Below are positions 28,102 through 37,960 of a stretch of 64,000 nt of DNA, piece after piece. The position numbers and the translations under genes are program-made. Numbering within the stretch: position 1 is the first letter of the stretch; each line of letters begins with the position of its first letter. The stretch lies in NCBI RefSeq assembly GCF_003606365.2, contig NZ_CP031933.2, positions 1,612,001-1,676,000 of the forward strand, in the 5' to 3' direction. The notes below the pieces were generated by a model that had not been told where the DNA came from, did no database searches, and saw nothing but the letters and a program-made list of their open reading frames with translations. Source of the DNA: Companilactobacillus zhachilii. GTDB lineage: Bacteria; Bacillota; Bacilli; Lactobacillales; Lactobacillaceae.

Positions 28102-28236
28102 AGAGTGGAACAAAGCATGTTCAGCTTTCGAGCGTTAAGGCAATGGCGCCAGTAATCCGATTTCGGATTGCTGGCGCCATTTGTTTTAAGCGAAAAAAGC
28201 TATGCTTTGTTGCACGTTTATACTGCATGTTTAAGA
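28102..28236 (+). repeat. family B hairpin repeat, copy B4
   Basis: Opposite orientation to B1-B3. Outer stem GTGGAACAAAGCAT with ATGCTTTGTTGCAC, tip ATGGCGCCAGTAATCC with GGATTGCTGGCGCCAT. Compared with B1 and B2, the outer stem AAAACAT/ATGTTTT has changed to AAAGCAT/ATGCTTT on both arms. Confidence 0.9.
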
Positions 28237-28269
28237 CAAAAACAGTTATGTAACAGCCCCTATCTTTTT

Positions 28270-29283
28270 TTAAGCATATTTAGCAATAAATAAATCAAAT
28301 AATAGTTCTTTATCCCCTTGCCCTGACTTAATTTGATAATCCAAATTAACAATATCGTCATACATTACTTGTAATCTCTTTCGATTCAAAGTGCGTGCTT
28401 GGCGATAAGCATATTTCACTCGGTAGGGATTAAGTTTTAAATTCTTAGCAATTGAAGCTTCGGATAACCCTTTTTCTGACAGGATCTTCACCTGAATCAA
28501 TAAGCGTAATTGAGAAATAATGATTGCTACTAACAAAATTGGATCAATTTTCTGCAAAAGAAACTGATTATATAGTTCCTCAGCCTTATAAACATTTTTA
28601 TTAAGAATCTCAGTCATTAAATCAAACACATTATCTTCAAGTGATTGTGGAACTAATTCTGACACAGCAGCCTGATCAATTTGCTTTGATTTCATTGCAT
28701 AAAGCTTTAATTTATCTAATTGATTCGTGATCAACGAGTAATTACCTTTTGTTTTATTGATTAATAAATCTAAAGCTGCGGGTTCAATTTGATAACCAGC
28801 ATTTTTTAAATCATTCTTAATCGTCCGACTCAAAACTGGACCTTCCATTTGTCCAGCATCAACCATGGCTGCTGACTTTTTCAACTGTTTAACAATTTTC
28901 TTTCGTGAATCTAACTTATCATACGATGCAAAAATCACTAAAATTGTTGACGGCGTTGGATTTTGAATATATTTCAGCAATAAATCAGGGTTTTGCTCAA
29001 CTGCATTTTTTGTTCTCTCACCTGTCAAGAAGAAAGGATGCTCAGCAAACACAAGCCTTCTTTCTCCAAAAAAGGGAGCTGAAATAGCTTCATTAATCAA
29101 ATCGGCTAAAGAAACTTCCTCCAAATCAAAATTAGAAAAATTCATTTCACGTTCTTCTGGTGACATAATATCTTTAAATGATTTTTGAATATCCTTAATG
29201 AAGACACGTTCTTTACCAGTAATCAAATAAACATTGCTCAAATTACCTTGTTTTAAATTCTTTTTTAGTTCTGCTATTTTCAA
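28270..29283 (-). CDS. holA: DNA polymerase III subunit delta
   Basis: A 337-residue clamp-loader subunit. The N terminus MKIAELKKNL, then NVYLITGKERVFI, is typical, as are LEEVSLADLINEA, APFFGERRLVF near residue 71 and the helical C terminus. It opens the beta clamp within the replisome. The start overlaps the 3' end of comEC by 41 bases, so it is translationally linked to the competence genes, a common arrangement in Firmicutes. Confidence 0.95.
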   Translation of the reverse strand: MKIAELKKNLKQGNLSNVYLITGKERVFIKDIQKSFKDIMSPEEREMNFSNFDLEEVSLADLINEAISAPFFGERRLVFAEHPFFLTGERTKNAVEQNPDLLLKYIQNPTPSTILVIFASYDKLDSRKKIVKQLKKSAAMVDAGQMEGPVLSRTIKNDLKNAGYQIEPAALDLLINKTKGNYSLITNQLDKLKLYAMKSKQIDQAAVSELVPQSLEDNVFDLMTEILNKNVYKAEELYNQFLLQKIDPILLVAIIISQLRLLIQVKILSEKGLSEASIAKNLKLNPYRVKYAYRQARTLNRKRLQVMYDDIVNLDYQIKSGQGDKELLFDLFIAKYA

Positions 29284-31513
29284 TCAAGTCACCCTTTAAA
29301 AAAGTTGTTAGTCTTTCCTCATTACTATAGGAAAAATAATACCAAGTAATCATACCATATTCAGCCGTATTAAAATATTGGACCTGATTCTTTCCCAGAC
29401 GTTTCAACGTTTCTTGATTAGGATGACCATAACGATTGTTAATCCCTACTGAAATAAAGCCTATTTTAGGTTGCGCTATTTTTAATAGTTCTTCACTGGT
29501 GGCTGTCTTTGAACCATGGTGGCCCACCTTCAAGTAGTCAATTTTAAACTTATATTTTTGTAAAATCTCCTTTTCACCATTACTATCCAAATCTCCTGGA
29601 AACAGCCAGCGTTTATTTTTGATTTTGGCCAATAACGTCAAAGAGTCACCATTCTCACCTACACTACTGTGATTTGGCCAAAGGACTCGCCAATTAATAG
29701 CCCCTGTTTTGACAACATCCCCTTGCCGTAAATTTTTGAACTTCACTGCGGGATGTTGCTTGATAGCCGACTTAATGCGGGGATTATTTTCCAAACCTAA
29801 ACCGAAACAAACTTCTTTTACCGGAAACTTGGCCAAAATCGTCTCTAAATTGCCAATGTGATCGACATCCTTATGTGATAAAAAGATTTTATCAATTTGA
29901 CTGATCCCTTGCGATTTCAAAAAAGGAATCGTGCTGTTATCCACTTGATTAGAACTAAGCGTCTTTGCCCAGGATGGTTTGGGTAACTTTAATTTTCCGG
30001 CGACATCAATCAAAAAAGTTTGTCGCAAAAGAGGTGTAGTCACTAGAATACTATCCCCTTGCCCAACATCAATGATATGAACCGCTCCGAAAAACGGAAA
30101 TTTATTCATAACGATGCAGACAATAAAAATTGCACCATATTGCCACAAAAACTTATTCCAAACCGTCTTACTTTCGACATAAAATAGCACAATCACAATC
30201 AATAACAAGACAACCCAGCTAGGAAGTGAACCTGTCACAAATGTAAATCTAGCATCAGCCGCTACGATATCTAAAAAGTTATATAATCTATCAAATAAAT
30301 AATTCGGTATCTTCCAACCTGACCAGTTAACCGTTAACGCCGAAACTAAAGCTATCGGTAGAATCACATAAGTAAATAAGGGTACGAATAAAACATTAGT
30401 TAACAACTTTAACCAATTTAGCTGATAAGTATAAAAACATATCACCGGTAAACTTACCAAATTCATCTTCAAGGCCGCTGTTAGTAACCGACTCTCTTTA
30501 TACAAATAAAGAATCGCAAATGACAAGAGGAAACTTAATTGACCTCCCATTTCAGTGACTGCAAACGGATAAATAACTACACAAATCATTATTGTTAGAC
30601 TAAAAACATCTAATTGGCTCCAAGATATTCTCAATTTATTTAAAATTATGCTGACCATGGCCAAAACGATTGCTCGCCAAATCCCACTTTTTGATCCTAC
30701 CAAAATTCCATAACACGGTAATAATATCAGCATAAAATCGTCGACCCACTCCAGAGGAATCTTCAACAATGACGTCAATTTTCGCATAATAGTTAACAAA
30801 ATCAAGACATGTAAGCCTGACAGACTGAATAAATGGATTACCCCTAGGACACTCAAAATTTTGAGAAAGTCCCGTTCGGAGTTCTCTGTATAACCAACAA
30901 TCAAACTTTGTGCATGAATTTTCAGCCATTTTGGTAGTCTCGCTAAGTGATTGATTATATGTATTCGTAAAACATTTATTTTCTCGAATATAGTCTTAGG
31001 TTGGTACCTTCTCACCGACCCTATTTGCTGTAAGGTGGCTATATAATGAATATTTTTATGAATTGAATACTTTTGAAAATTAAATTCCCCAGGATTACGC
31101 GGACCACTTAATTTCTGAATATCTTTAATTTTTACAGGAGCTTGGACCATTTGCTTTTGATTCTGCCAAACTGTCTGCTCAGATTTGGTTTTGAAACGAT
31201 AAATAAATCTCACTGTTTGTTGTTTAATATGCAGTTCTCCACTAAGGATATCGCCATTAACCGATATTTTATCTGGCGCAAATACAGCTTCTGAAAAATG
31301 TGGCACTTTTGCTTGTAAATTATTAGAAACAAATTGGCACCAAATCCAAAAACCACCGGCAATTGTTATTACCAACAATATTAAACGAATATTTCTCAAG
31401 TAAATGATTCGAAGCAATAATAAAATTAATGGTACAACAAAAAATAAAGATTCAAAATAAATAGCTACAATCAATATCGCTGCTACGGCTGGGAAAATCA
31501 ACAATCCCTTCAT
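29243..31513 (-). CDS. comEC: ComEC/Rec2 DNA-uptake channel
   Basis: A 756-residue integral membrane protein with an N-terminal membrane/DUF4131-like part, a central Competence domain of many helices (FSLSGLHVLILL near residue 231, VGSKSGIWRAIVLA near 276) and a C-terminal metallo-beta-lactamase domain (IDVGQGDSILV, LSHKDVDHIGN, FPGDLDSNGE, VGHHGSKTATS). It is full length for the family and has no frameshift that I can see, so the transport gene looks intact. It follows comEA by three bases. Confidence 0.94.
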   Translation of the reverse strand: MKGLLIFPAVAAILIVAIYFESLFFVVPLILLLLRIIYLRNIRLILLVITIAGGFWIWCQFVSNNLQAKVPHFSEAVFAPDKISVNGDILSGELHIKQQTVRFIYRFKTKSEQTVWQNQKQMVQAPVKIKDIQKLSGPRNPGEFNFQKYSIHKNIHYIATLQQIGSVRRYQPKTIFEKINVLRIHIINHLARLPKWLKIHAQSLIVGYTENSERDFLKILSVLGVIHLFSLSGLHVLILLTIMRKLTSLLKIPLEWVDDFMLILLPCYGILVGSKSGIWRAIVLAMVSIILNKLRISWSQLDVFSLTIMICVVIYPFAVTEMGGQLSFLLSFAILYLYKESRLLTAALKMNLVSLPVICFYTYQLNWLKLLTNVLFVPLFTYVILPIALVSALTVNWSGWKIPNYLFDRLYNFLDIVAADARFTFVTGSLPSWVVLLLIVIVLFYVESKTVWNKFLWQYGAIFIVCIVMNKFPFFGAVHIIDVGQGDSILVTTPLLRQTFLIDVAGKLKLPKPSWAKTLSSNQVDNSTIPFLKSQGISQIDKIFLSHKDVDHIGNLETILAKFPVKEVCFGLGLENNPRIKSAIKQHPAVKFKNLRQGDVVKTGAINWRVLWPNHSSVGENGDSLTLLAKIKNKRWLFPGDLDSNGEKEILQKYKFKIDYLKVGHHGSKTATSEELLKIAQPKIGFISVGINNRYGHPNQETLKRLGKNQVQYFNTAEYGMITWYYFSYSNEERLTTFLKGDLIENSRTKKEFKTR

Positions 31514-31516
31514 AGG

Positions 31517-32140
31517 CTAAACTGTCAGTTGATCTTTTAAAGAATCCAGACTCTTCTCACCAATACCTGAAACTTTTGTGAGATCGTGCAACTGTTTAAA
31601 TTCCCCATTTTTCTCTCGAAAGGCAATAATTTTCTCAGCTTTTTTGGGACCAATTCCAGAAACATTTTTAAAATCTTCAGCAGTTGCAGTATTAATATTG
31701 ACCACTTTTTTATCACCACCACCATTACTGCCAGTTGCACCAGAATTATTTGCACTGCCCTTCTCGCCGATAACAGGTACATAAACTTGCATTTGGTCCG
31801 TTATTCGCTTAGCCTGATTCAATTGTTTCAAATCAGCAGTCGATATTGCTCCTCCAGCCATCTTCAGTGCATCTTGAACAATTGCTCCCTTTTTAAGTCG
31901 GTAGACCCCAGGCGTTTTTACCGCTCCTTGAACATCCACGATTAAAATATCAGACTTAGATTCTTTGTTATTTTTCACTTGTGGTTTTTTATCCACCTTT
32001 GGGGATTCAGTCTTAATGTCATTTTTCACTTCCGAATGTTCTTTATGCGTGAAAAAATATCCGCTTCCTAAAAATAACACCATTAATCCCAATAAAATAT
32101 AACCTCGATTACGTTTACAATAATCAAAAACTTCTATCAT
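31517..32140 (-). CDS. comEA: ComEA competence DNA-binding protein
   Basis: A 207-residue protein with a membrane anchor near residues 15-30, a charged linker, an SLBB domain near 67-123 (DVQGAVKTPGVYRLKKGA) and a C-terminal helix-hairpin-helix pair (NINTATAEDFKNVSGIGPKKA and LTKVSGIGEKSLD). It binds incoming DNA outside the membrane. The start ATG has GAGGTGAT seven bases upstream; a GTG in that site is rejected. It heads comEA-comEC-holA. Confidence 0.94.
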   Translation of the reverse strand: MIEVFDYCKRNRGYILLGLMVLFLGSGYFFTHKEHSEVKNDIKTESPKVDKKPQVKNNKESKSDILIVDVQGAVKTPGVYRLKKGAIVQDALKMAGGAISTADLKQLNQAKRITDQMQVYVPVIGEKGSANNSGATGSNGGGDKKVVNINTATAEDFKNVSGIGPKKAEKIIAFREKNGEFKQLHDLTKVSGIGEKSLDSLKDQLTV

Positions 32141-32175
32141 TTTTATCACCTCAATTAGAAAGTACGAAAAAAACA

Positions 32176-32283
32176 GTTCTTTCTCAATTTTGGTTATAAA
32201 AAAAGGCTAGATATTTTTCTGTGGTACACATCCAAAAAAATATCTAGCTTTTTGATTATATTCAATTTTAAATAATACAGCAC
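32176..32283 (-). repeat. family C hairpin repeat, copy C2, doubling as terminator of ylbL
   Basis: Flank GTTCTTTCTCAATTTTGG, hairpin GCTAGATA...TATCTAGC (32206-32248), then TTGATTATATTCAATTTTAAATAATA. On the minus strand the hairpin is followed by seven Ts, ten or so bases after ylbL, so it can end that transcript. Confidence 0.82.
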
Positions 32284-32292
32284 TTTTTATCA

Positions 32293-33339
32293 TCATTTTG
32301 TTTTTTCAAGATAATTAATCGCATCATTGAGACTCTTGACTGGAACAATCTTCATCTTAGTATGCAATTTCTTAGCAGCACGTAATGCTAAATGATAATT
32401 GTTAACGTAATGTGGATCATACTTCTTAATTTCTTTAGTTACTGGATCATCTGGTGCGAAGAAAATCGTTGCTCCCTCCTCTGAAGCAGCATAAACTTTC
32501 TTTTCAATCCCGCCAATTGGACCGACAGTTCCATCTGGATCAATTGTTCCGGTACCAGCAATTGTCCGGCCAGCCTTTAGATCCTTGTTAGCAACTTGAG
32601 AGTAAACTTGCAATGTAAACATCAAACCAGCTGAAGGTCCTCCGATATTACCAGCATTGATCTTAGTTGGCGGATTACCCACCGCCTCGGTATTATCGGT
32701 TAAAGTAATACCCAATCCATAGCGTTTTAAACTTGGCAACTTAACTAATTTACCAGAAGCTGATTTCTGCTTGTCATCACGCATGAAATTTATTTTGACC
32801 TTCGAATGTTTATCTTGTTTCTTAACATACTTAATAAATTGATCAGCATTATTAAAATGATAACCATTAATAGAAGTAATTGTATCGCCAACTTCTAACT
32901 TATTCTTAAAGTCAGAGTTATCTGTAACATTCAATACATAAACACCTAAATACTTTTTGGTAAATTGTTTATCAGCCTTGGAATAAGCTGCCTGAATAGC
33001 GTTATTTTGTGCTGACTTCATAGCATATCTTTGAACCTGAAAATACTGCTGACTATTTTCATCACCCATTAAATCTTGTTGCGAGTAAACTGTTTCAAAA
33101 TTATTTCCTAATGACTTAAGCATCGTAAATGGTGTTCCAGTAACAATACCAACCGTCGTTAATAATAAATTACCCTTTTTCTTATCATGTTTACCAGCAA
33201 CTTTAACGAACTGTGAAGTATCCTCGGCTGTACCAGGAACTTCCAAATAATAGCCAGTTGGCATCATAAAAAAAGCTACGACAATAATAAATATAAAAAT
33301 AGCGCCAAAAACTTTATTTCTTGTTTTATTAAATTTCAA
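32293..33339 (-). CDS. ylbL: PDZ domain Lon-type serine protease YlbL/SepM
   Basis: A 348-residue membrane-anchored protease. One N-terminal helix (about residues 10-27) exports a PDZ domain (KYLGVYVLNVTDNSDF, LEVGDTITSING near residue 150) and a Lon-like catalytic domain with a Ser-Lys dyad (GNIGGPSAGLMF near 233, GGIEKKVYAA near 276). Relatives process signalling peptides at the cell surface (SepM) or act in stress. It lies seven bases after coaD, the usual order. Confidence 0.93.
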   Translation of the reverse strand: MKFNKTRNKVFGAIFIFIIVVAFFMMPTGYYLEVPGTAEDTSQFVKVAGKHDKKKGNLLLTTVGIVTGTPFTMLKSLGNNFETVYSQQDLMGDENSQQYFQVQRYAMKSAQNNAIQAAYSKADKQFTKKYLGVYVLNVTDNSDFKNKLEVGDTITSINGYHFNNADQFIKYVKKQDKHSKVKINFMRDDKQKSASGKLVKLPSLKRYGLGITLTDNTEAVGNPPTKINAGNIGGPSAGLMFTLQVYSQVANKDLKAGRTIAGTGTIDPDGTVGPIGGIEKKVYAASEEGATIFFAPDDPVTKEIKKYDPHYVNNYHLALRAAKKLHTKMKIVPVKSLNDAINYLEKTK

Positions 33340-33345
33340 AATAGG

Positions 33346-33837
33346 CTAGTCCTTCCTATACTTCTCTATCAACGCTTGTGCCACTGCCGGAGGAACAAAG
33401 CCTGAAATATCCCCGCCAAAACTTGCCACTTCTTTCATCATTGATGAAGATATCGTAGCATACTTGCTATTTGCTAGCAGAAATATAGTTTCAATTTTCT
33501 TATCTAAAATCTGATTAATGGCCGCAACACCAGATTCATATTTAAAATCATCCGCTGTTCGCATAGAACGTACCAAGAAGTTGACACCCAGCTTTTCAGC
33601 CAACTTAACAGTTAATTCACCTTTGGCATCAACCACTTCAACGTTGTCCAAATCAGTTATCTCTTTTTCAATGAAAGCTTTTTTCTCTTCATAAGTAAAC
33701 AAGTACTTCTTGGAAGTATTAGTCATTGGTGCAACATACAATTTGTCAAACAACTTGGCTGCTCGACGAATAATATCCAAATGACCATAAGTAATAGGGT
33801 CAAAACTTCCCACAAAAAGTCCAATCTTTTGTGACAT
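33346..33837 (-). CDS. coaD: phosphopantetheine adenylyltransferase
   Basis: A 163-residue nucleotidyltransferase making dephospho-CoA. GSFDPITYGHLDIIRR near residue 9 contains the HXGH-type ATP motif (TYGHLD) and SSSMMKEVASFGGDISGFVP closes the fold. The start is MSQKIG with GGAGG before it; the longer reading overlaps rsmD. It directly follows rsmD by one base, in a conserved rsmD-coaD order. Confidence 0.96.
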   Translation of the reverse strand: MSQKIGLFVGSFDPITYGHLDIIRRAAKLFDKLYVAPMTNTSKKYLFTYEEKKAFIEKEITDLDNVEVVDAKGELTVKLAEKLGVNFLVRSMRTADDFKYESGVAAINQILDKKIETIFLLANSKYATISSSMMKEVASFGGDISGFVPPAVAQALIEKYRKD

Positions 33838-33838
33838 A

Positions 33839-34390
33839 CTATCCTCCAAATTGATACAACGCTACTTTCGTATCCTTATAACGTTTTTCCTTTAATAACT
33901 CGATACCGTCAAAATCACCTAAATCAATATCATAATCAGTCTCATCTACGATAATCGCATCAGGATTTAACAAATTCTGTTCAACCATATCTTTAATGAT
34001 TTGCTCAGTTATTTTCATCCGATAAGGTGGATCTAGGAAAACTAAATCAAATTTAATACCATCAGCCGCAAATTTTTGTAATGCTTCAGTAGCTGCTGTT
34101 TTCATAATGACAAAACTGTCTTCAGCATGGGTCTTTTCAATATTTTCTTTAATTGTATTAATAGCCTTATACGCTTTATCAACTAAATATGCCTTTTCAT
34201 ACCCACGGGACACGGCCTCAATACCTAAACTACCAGTACCAGCGAATAAGTCCAAAGCCACTCCATCAACCATATATGGTGAAATCATACTAAAAACAGC
34301 TTCTTTAACTTTAGCTGAAGTGGGACGGGTATTATTGGTTGGGACTGCTTTTAAATTTAAACCACGAAATTTTCCAGAAACAACTTTCAT
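33839..34390 (-). CDS. rsmD: 16S rRNA (guanine966-N2)-methyltransferase
   Basis: A 183-residue SAM-dependent enzyme. RPTSAKVKEAVFSMI near residue 22, the SAM loop LDLFAGTGSLGIEAVSRG near 48 and catalytic LDPPYRM near 119 are present. It methylates a guanine in 16S rRNA. It shares one base with the upstream ylbG stop and precedes coaD. Confidence 0.96.
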   Translation of the reverse strand: MKVVSGKFRGLNLKAVPTNNTRPTSAKVKEAVFSMISPYMVDGVALDLFAGTGSLGIEAVSRGYEKAYLVDKAYKAINTIKENIEKTHAEDSFVIMKTAATEALQKFAADGIKFDLVFLDPPYRMKITEQIIKDMVEQNLLNPDAIIVDETDYDIDLGDFDGIELLKEKRYKDTKVALYQFGG

Positions 34391-34653
34391 TAATCTTCCT
34401 CATCAGTGCTATTTGATTTTAAAACAAAATGCTCGTCTAGCTCTTTACGATGAGCTAAAGCCACGCGTTTTACATAATTTTTGGCAATCAATTCTTTTTT
34501 AATTTCCGATGCTCGATTTGAATTAACATACAGCATCACATATTTCATTTTTGGAGAAGTGTAATAAATCGTACCGTAACGTTGTAATTTTTTTCTCCAT
34601 TTTAATGAGTAGACCCAGACGTACAATGCCTGACGCTCTACCTTTTTATACAT
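34390..34653 (-). CDS. ylbG: YlbG family protein (DUF2129)
   Basis: An 87-residue basic protein starting MYKKVERQALYVWVYSLK, with the DUF2129 pattern RYGTIYYTSPKMKYVMLYVN and a polar tail. Function is unknown. Its place between ftsW and rsmD-coaD-ylbL is the conserved Firmicutes order. Confidence 0.9.
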   Translation of the reverse strand: MYKKVERQALYVWVYSLKWRKKLQRYGTIYYTSPKMKYVMLYVNSNRASEIKKELIAKNYVKRVALAHRKELDEHFVLKSNSTDEED

Positions 34654-34657
34654 AAAA

Positions 34658-35836
34658 TCACCTTTTTTTCATTTTCTCAAATTTAGCCGTGGTCTCAAGG
34701 TTTAAAACAATCCCTAGAGCAACGGACAAGATCAGCATACTAGAACCACCATAACTAATAAATGGCAAGGTAACACCGGTCAATGGAATCAAGCCGAGCA
34801 AGCCACCGACGTTTAAAATAATTTGGGCCAAGATCATCGTTGCAACACCATAATAAACTAACGAATTGTAAGTCTTCTTAGATCTAAAGCCTAAAGAAAT
34901 CATTCTAAGAATCATAATCAACAACAATCCTAGAATTAATGCCACACCGACAAAACCCAGCTCTTCACTCACAATCGACATAATAAAATCAGTGTGCGGC
35001 TCCGGTAAATAGCCACGCTTTTGGATACTATTTCCCAATCCAACACCGAAAATACCACCGTTACTAATAGCATAAAATGAATTAACTAATTGTGCTCCGG
35101 CCTTTTGTTCCAATAAGAATGGATGTTGCATAGCTAAAAACCGTTGGTACGCATAGTTATGTTTCACAAACCCGGGTGGGAACTTCGTTATTACTACAAT
35201 CATACTAGTAAATAAGACAAGTAAAGTTCCACTTAATTCTGCAATCAAACGACCGGGAATAGTTGATGACGATACTAAAACTAAAGTAATCAATGATAAA
35301 ATCAACGCACCACCAATATCAGGCTGTAATAGAACCATGATAATGATTGAACCAACAACAATCAAAGGTTGAAAAACTTCGCGAAATACTTCACGCCAAC
35401 CTTGTTTTTTAATCAAACGATTTTGCTTATTTGTCAAAACCAGTGCTAAAAACATTATTAAAAACAGCTTAGATAACTCAAGCGGTTGAAAGTTGAAAAA
35501 ACCTAAGTTAATCCATGCCGAAGCCCCATTAATACGACTGCTAGGTACCAAGTAGGCTCTAGCTAACAAATAAAAGAGCGACAACACTGTAACCAGCATC
35601 ACAATGCTCAAAATCCGCTGATTTTTAAGTATTTTCTCTTTTAGCATAAATGTTATGTAACACAGAAAAAGACCCAATACTGCGTAAATGGCTTGTTTTA
35701 TCAAATACTGATCAGTTTTACCACCAGCAACTAAGGCATTATAAAAACTGGCCGAATAAACCATGACGATTCCAATACCCAAAAGCAAGATATATGGAAC
35801 AACTATCCATAAGTCGATTTTCCTTAATTTTTTCAC
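34658..35836 (-). CDS. ftsW: SEDS peptidoglycan glycosyltransferase FtsW
   Basis: A 392-residue protein with about ten membrane helices, polymerising lipid II at the septum with a partner transpeptidase. VMVYSASFYNA near residue 24, INLGFFNFQPLELSKLF near 108, ALILSLITLVL and NVGGLLGLIPLTGVTLPFISY in short stretches are SEDS hallmarks. Neighbours ylbG and the division-linked cluster support FtsW rather than RodA. Confidence 0.92.
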   Translation of the reverse strand: MKKLRKIDLWIVVPYILLLGIGIVMVYSASFYNALVAGGKTDQYLIKQAIYAVLGLFLCYITFMLKEKILKNQRILSIVMLVTVLSLFYLLARAYLVPSSRINGASAWINLGFFNFQPLELSKLFLIMFLALVLTNKQNRLIKKQGWREVFREVFQPLIVVGSIIIMVLLQPDIGGALILSLITLVLVSSSTIPGRLIAELSGTLLVLFTSMIVVITKFPPGFVKHNYAYQRFLAMQHPFLLEQKAGAQLVNSFYAISNGGIFGVGLGNSIQKRGYLPEPHTDFIMSIVSEELGFVGVALILGLLLIMILRMISLGFRSKKTYNSLVYYGVATMILAQIILNVGGLLGLIPLTGVTLPFISYGGSSMLILSVALGIVLNLETTAKFEKMKKR

Positions 35837-35996
35837 ATTGTTCTCCTAAAATCTGATAATAAGATTATACCACCAAGTTAAACCATACAAAAACTGTTGG
35901 CAAAACTTAGATTCACTGTCGAAGTTTCGAAACTTATTTTAATCTCATATCACTTGCAACACTCGTTTGAAAAACAGTTCAACTTTGATTATATCA

Positions 35997-36033
35997 AAAA
36001 AGAGGCTCCAGACTTTCGTCATGGGCCTCTTTT
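35997..36033 (-). terminator. terminator of typA
   Basis: AAAAGAGGC-CCA pairs with TGG-CCTCTTTT, with T tracts on both strands, right after the typA stop. Confidence 0.85.
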
Positions 36034-36043
36034 AATAAACTAA

Positions 36044-37885
36044 TTACTTAGTATTTTTCTTTTGTTTGTCAAACTTCTTACGTTCGTTTGTGTTCAAGAT
36101 CTTCTTACGTAATCTAACACTTTCAGGTGTTACTTCACAAAGTTCGTCTTCGTTTAGGAATTCGATTGATTGTTCTAGTGACATATCCTTAGGTGTCTTG
36201 ATAGCAGCAGCGTGGTCTTTACCAGAAGCACGAGTATTTGTAAGGTTCTTACCCTTTGTAACTGTAACGGCGATATCTTGGTCACGGCTACTTTCACCAA
36301 CAATCATACCTTCGTATACATCAACACCGGCACCGATGAATAATGTACCACGATCTTCAACTGATTGTAGTGAGTATGTAGTTGATGGACCTTGGTTAAT
36401 TGAAACCAAAGCACCAGTTCTTCTACCTGGATTCCAGTTCTTAACAACTGGCTTGTATTCTGAGAATGTATGGTTCAAAATACCGTAACCACCAGTCATT
36501 GAAAGGAATTCTGTTGAGTAACCAATCAAACCACGTGAAGGTGCAGAGAAAATAAGTTTTGTTTGACCATTTCCTGTACTTTCCATGTTAACCATGTCAC
36601 CTTTTCTTTGTGACATTGAATCAATAACTGAACCAACGTATTCGTCAGGTGTATCAATAGTTACCTCTTCAAAAGGTTCACACTTTTGGTTATCAACTGT
36701 CTTGTAAATAACTTCTGGACGTGATAGTTGCAATTCGAAGCCTTCACGACGCATTTCTTCAACAAGGATTGACAAGTGAAGTTCACCACGACCTGAAACC
36801 ATCCAAGCACCAGCTTGGTCAGTATCTTCAACCTTCAATGAAACATCAGTATGTAGTTGTTTCTTCAAACGGTCTTCGATCTTTCTAGCAGTAACTTCTG
36901 TACCTTCACGACCAGCGAAAGGTGAATTGTTTTGTAGGAACATCATCTTCAATGTTGGTTCATCAATACGTAGCAATGGAAGTGCTTCTTGATGATCAAC
37001 TGGTGTAACAGTTTCACCAACGAAAATATCTTCCATACCAGAAACAGCAATTAAGTCTCCGGCTTTAGCTTCATTGATTTCAACACGGTTCAAGCCCATG
37101 AAACCAAATAACTTAGTAACACGGAAGTTCTTTGTAGAACCATCAAGCTTCATAACAGTAACATTGTCACCAACCTTGATCTTTCCACGGAAGACACGTC
37201 CAATACCAATACGACCAACGTAATCGTTGTAATCTAGCAAGGCAACTTGGAATTGTAGAGGTTCGTCTGAGTTGTCGATTGGTGCAGGAATTGTCTTCAA
37301 AATTGTATCAAACAATGGGTTCATTGTGTGTTCTTGATCAGCAGGATCATCTGAGTAACTTGATGTTCCGTTAATAGCTGAAGCATAAATAACAGGGAAA
37401 TCAAGTTGTGAATCGTCAGCACCTAATTCGATAAATAGTTCAAGAACTTCGTCAACTACTTCAGCAGGACGAGCACCTGGTCTATCAATCTTGTTAATAA
37501 CAACGATAGGTGTTAAATGTTGTTCCAAAGCTTTCTTCAAAACAAAACGTGTTTGAGGCATTGTACCTTCATATGCATCAACAACTAGAAGTACACCATC
37601 AACCATCTTCATGATACGTTCAACTTCACCACCGAAGTCCGCGTGTCCTGGTGTATCCAAAATATTGATCTTCTTACCTTGGTAATCAACAGCCGTATTC
37701 TTAGAAAGGATTGTGATACCACGTTCTCTTTCAATAGCATTTGAATCAAGGGCACGATCTTGAATTTCATAGTGCTTTCCTAGTGTGTCTGATTGTTTTA
37801 ACATTTCGTTAACTAATGTAGTCTTACCGTGGTCAACGTGAGCGATGATCGCAATGTTTCTAATATCTTCTCTTCTCTTAGTCAA
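36044..37885 (-). CDS. typA: translational GTPase TypA/BipA
   Basis: A 613-residue elongation-factor-like GTPase. G1 [15 protein letters not shown] near residue 14, [16 protein letters not shown] near 77, [10 protein letters not shown] near 131, then EF-G-like beta-barrel and C-terminal domains. It acts in ribosome assembly and stress adaptation. The start codon is TTG, with GGAAGGAAG seven bases before it; no ATG fits. It is single, before a terminator. Confidence 0.96.
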   Translation of the reverse strand: MTKRREDIRNIAIIAHVDHGKTTLVNEMLKQSDTLGKHYEIQDRALDSNAIERERGITILSKNTAVDYQGKKINILDTPGHADFGGEVERIMKMVDGVLLVVDAYEGTMPQTRFVLKKALEQHLTPIVVINKIDRPGARPAEVVDEVLELFIELGADDSQLDFPVIYASAINGTSSYSDDPADQEHTMNPLFDTILKTIPAPIDNSDEPLQFQVALLDYNDYVGRIGIGRVFRGKIKVGDNVTVMKLDGSTKNFRVTKLFGFMGLNRVEINEAKAGDLIAVSGMEDIFVGETVTPVDHQEALPLLRIDEPTLKMMFLQNNSPFAGREGTEVTARKIEDRLKKQLHTDVSLKVEDTDQAGAWMVSGRGELHLSILVEEMRREGFELQLSRPEVIYKTVDNQKCEPFEEVTIDTPDEYVGSVIDSMSQRKGDMVNMESTGNGQTKLIFSAPSRGLIGYSTEFLSMTGGYGILNHTFSEYKPVVKNWNPGRRTGALVSINQGPSTTYSLQSVEDRGTLFIGAGVDVYEGMIVGESSRDQDIAVTVTKGKNLTNTRASGKDHAAAIKTPKDMSLEQSIEFLNEDELCEVTPESVRLRKKILNTNERKKFDKQKKNTK

Positions 37886-37930
37886 GTTAGTTCTTCCTTC
37901 CGTAAATACGTGTTTAAATTACTTTGCAAT

Positions 37931-37958
37931 AAAAAAACTGTGAATGACTGTCACAGTT
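37931..37958 (-). terminator. terminator of the inositol-monophosphatase gene
   Basis: AACTGTGA pairs with TCACAGTT on the minus strand, followed by seven As on plus (T tract on minus). Confidence 0.85.
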
Positions 37959-37960
37959 CA

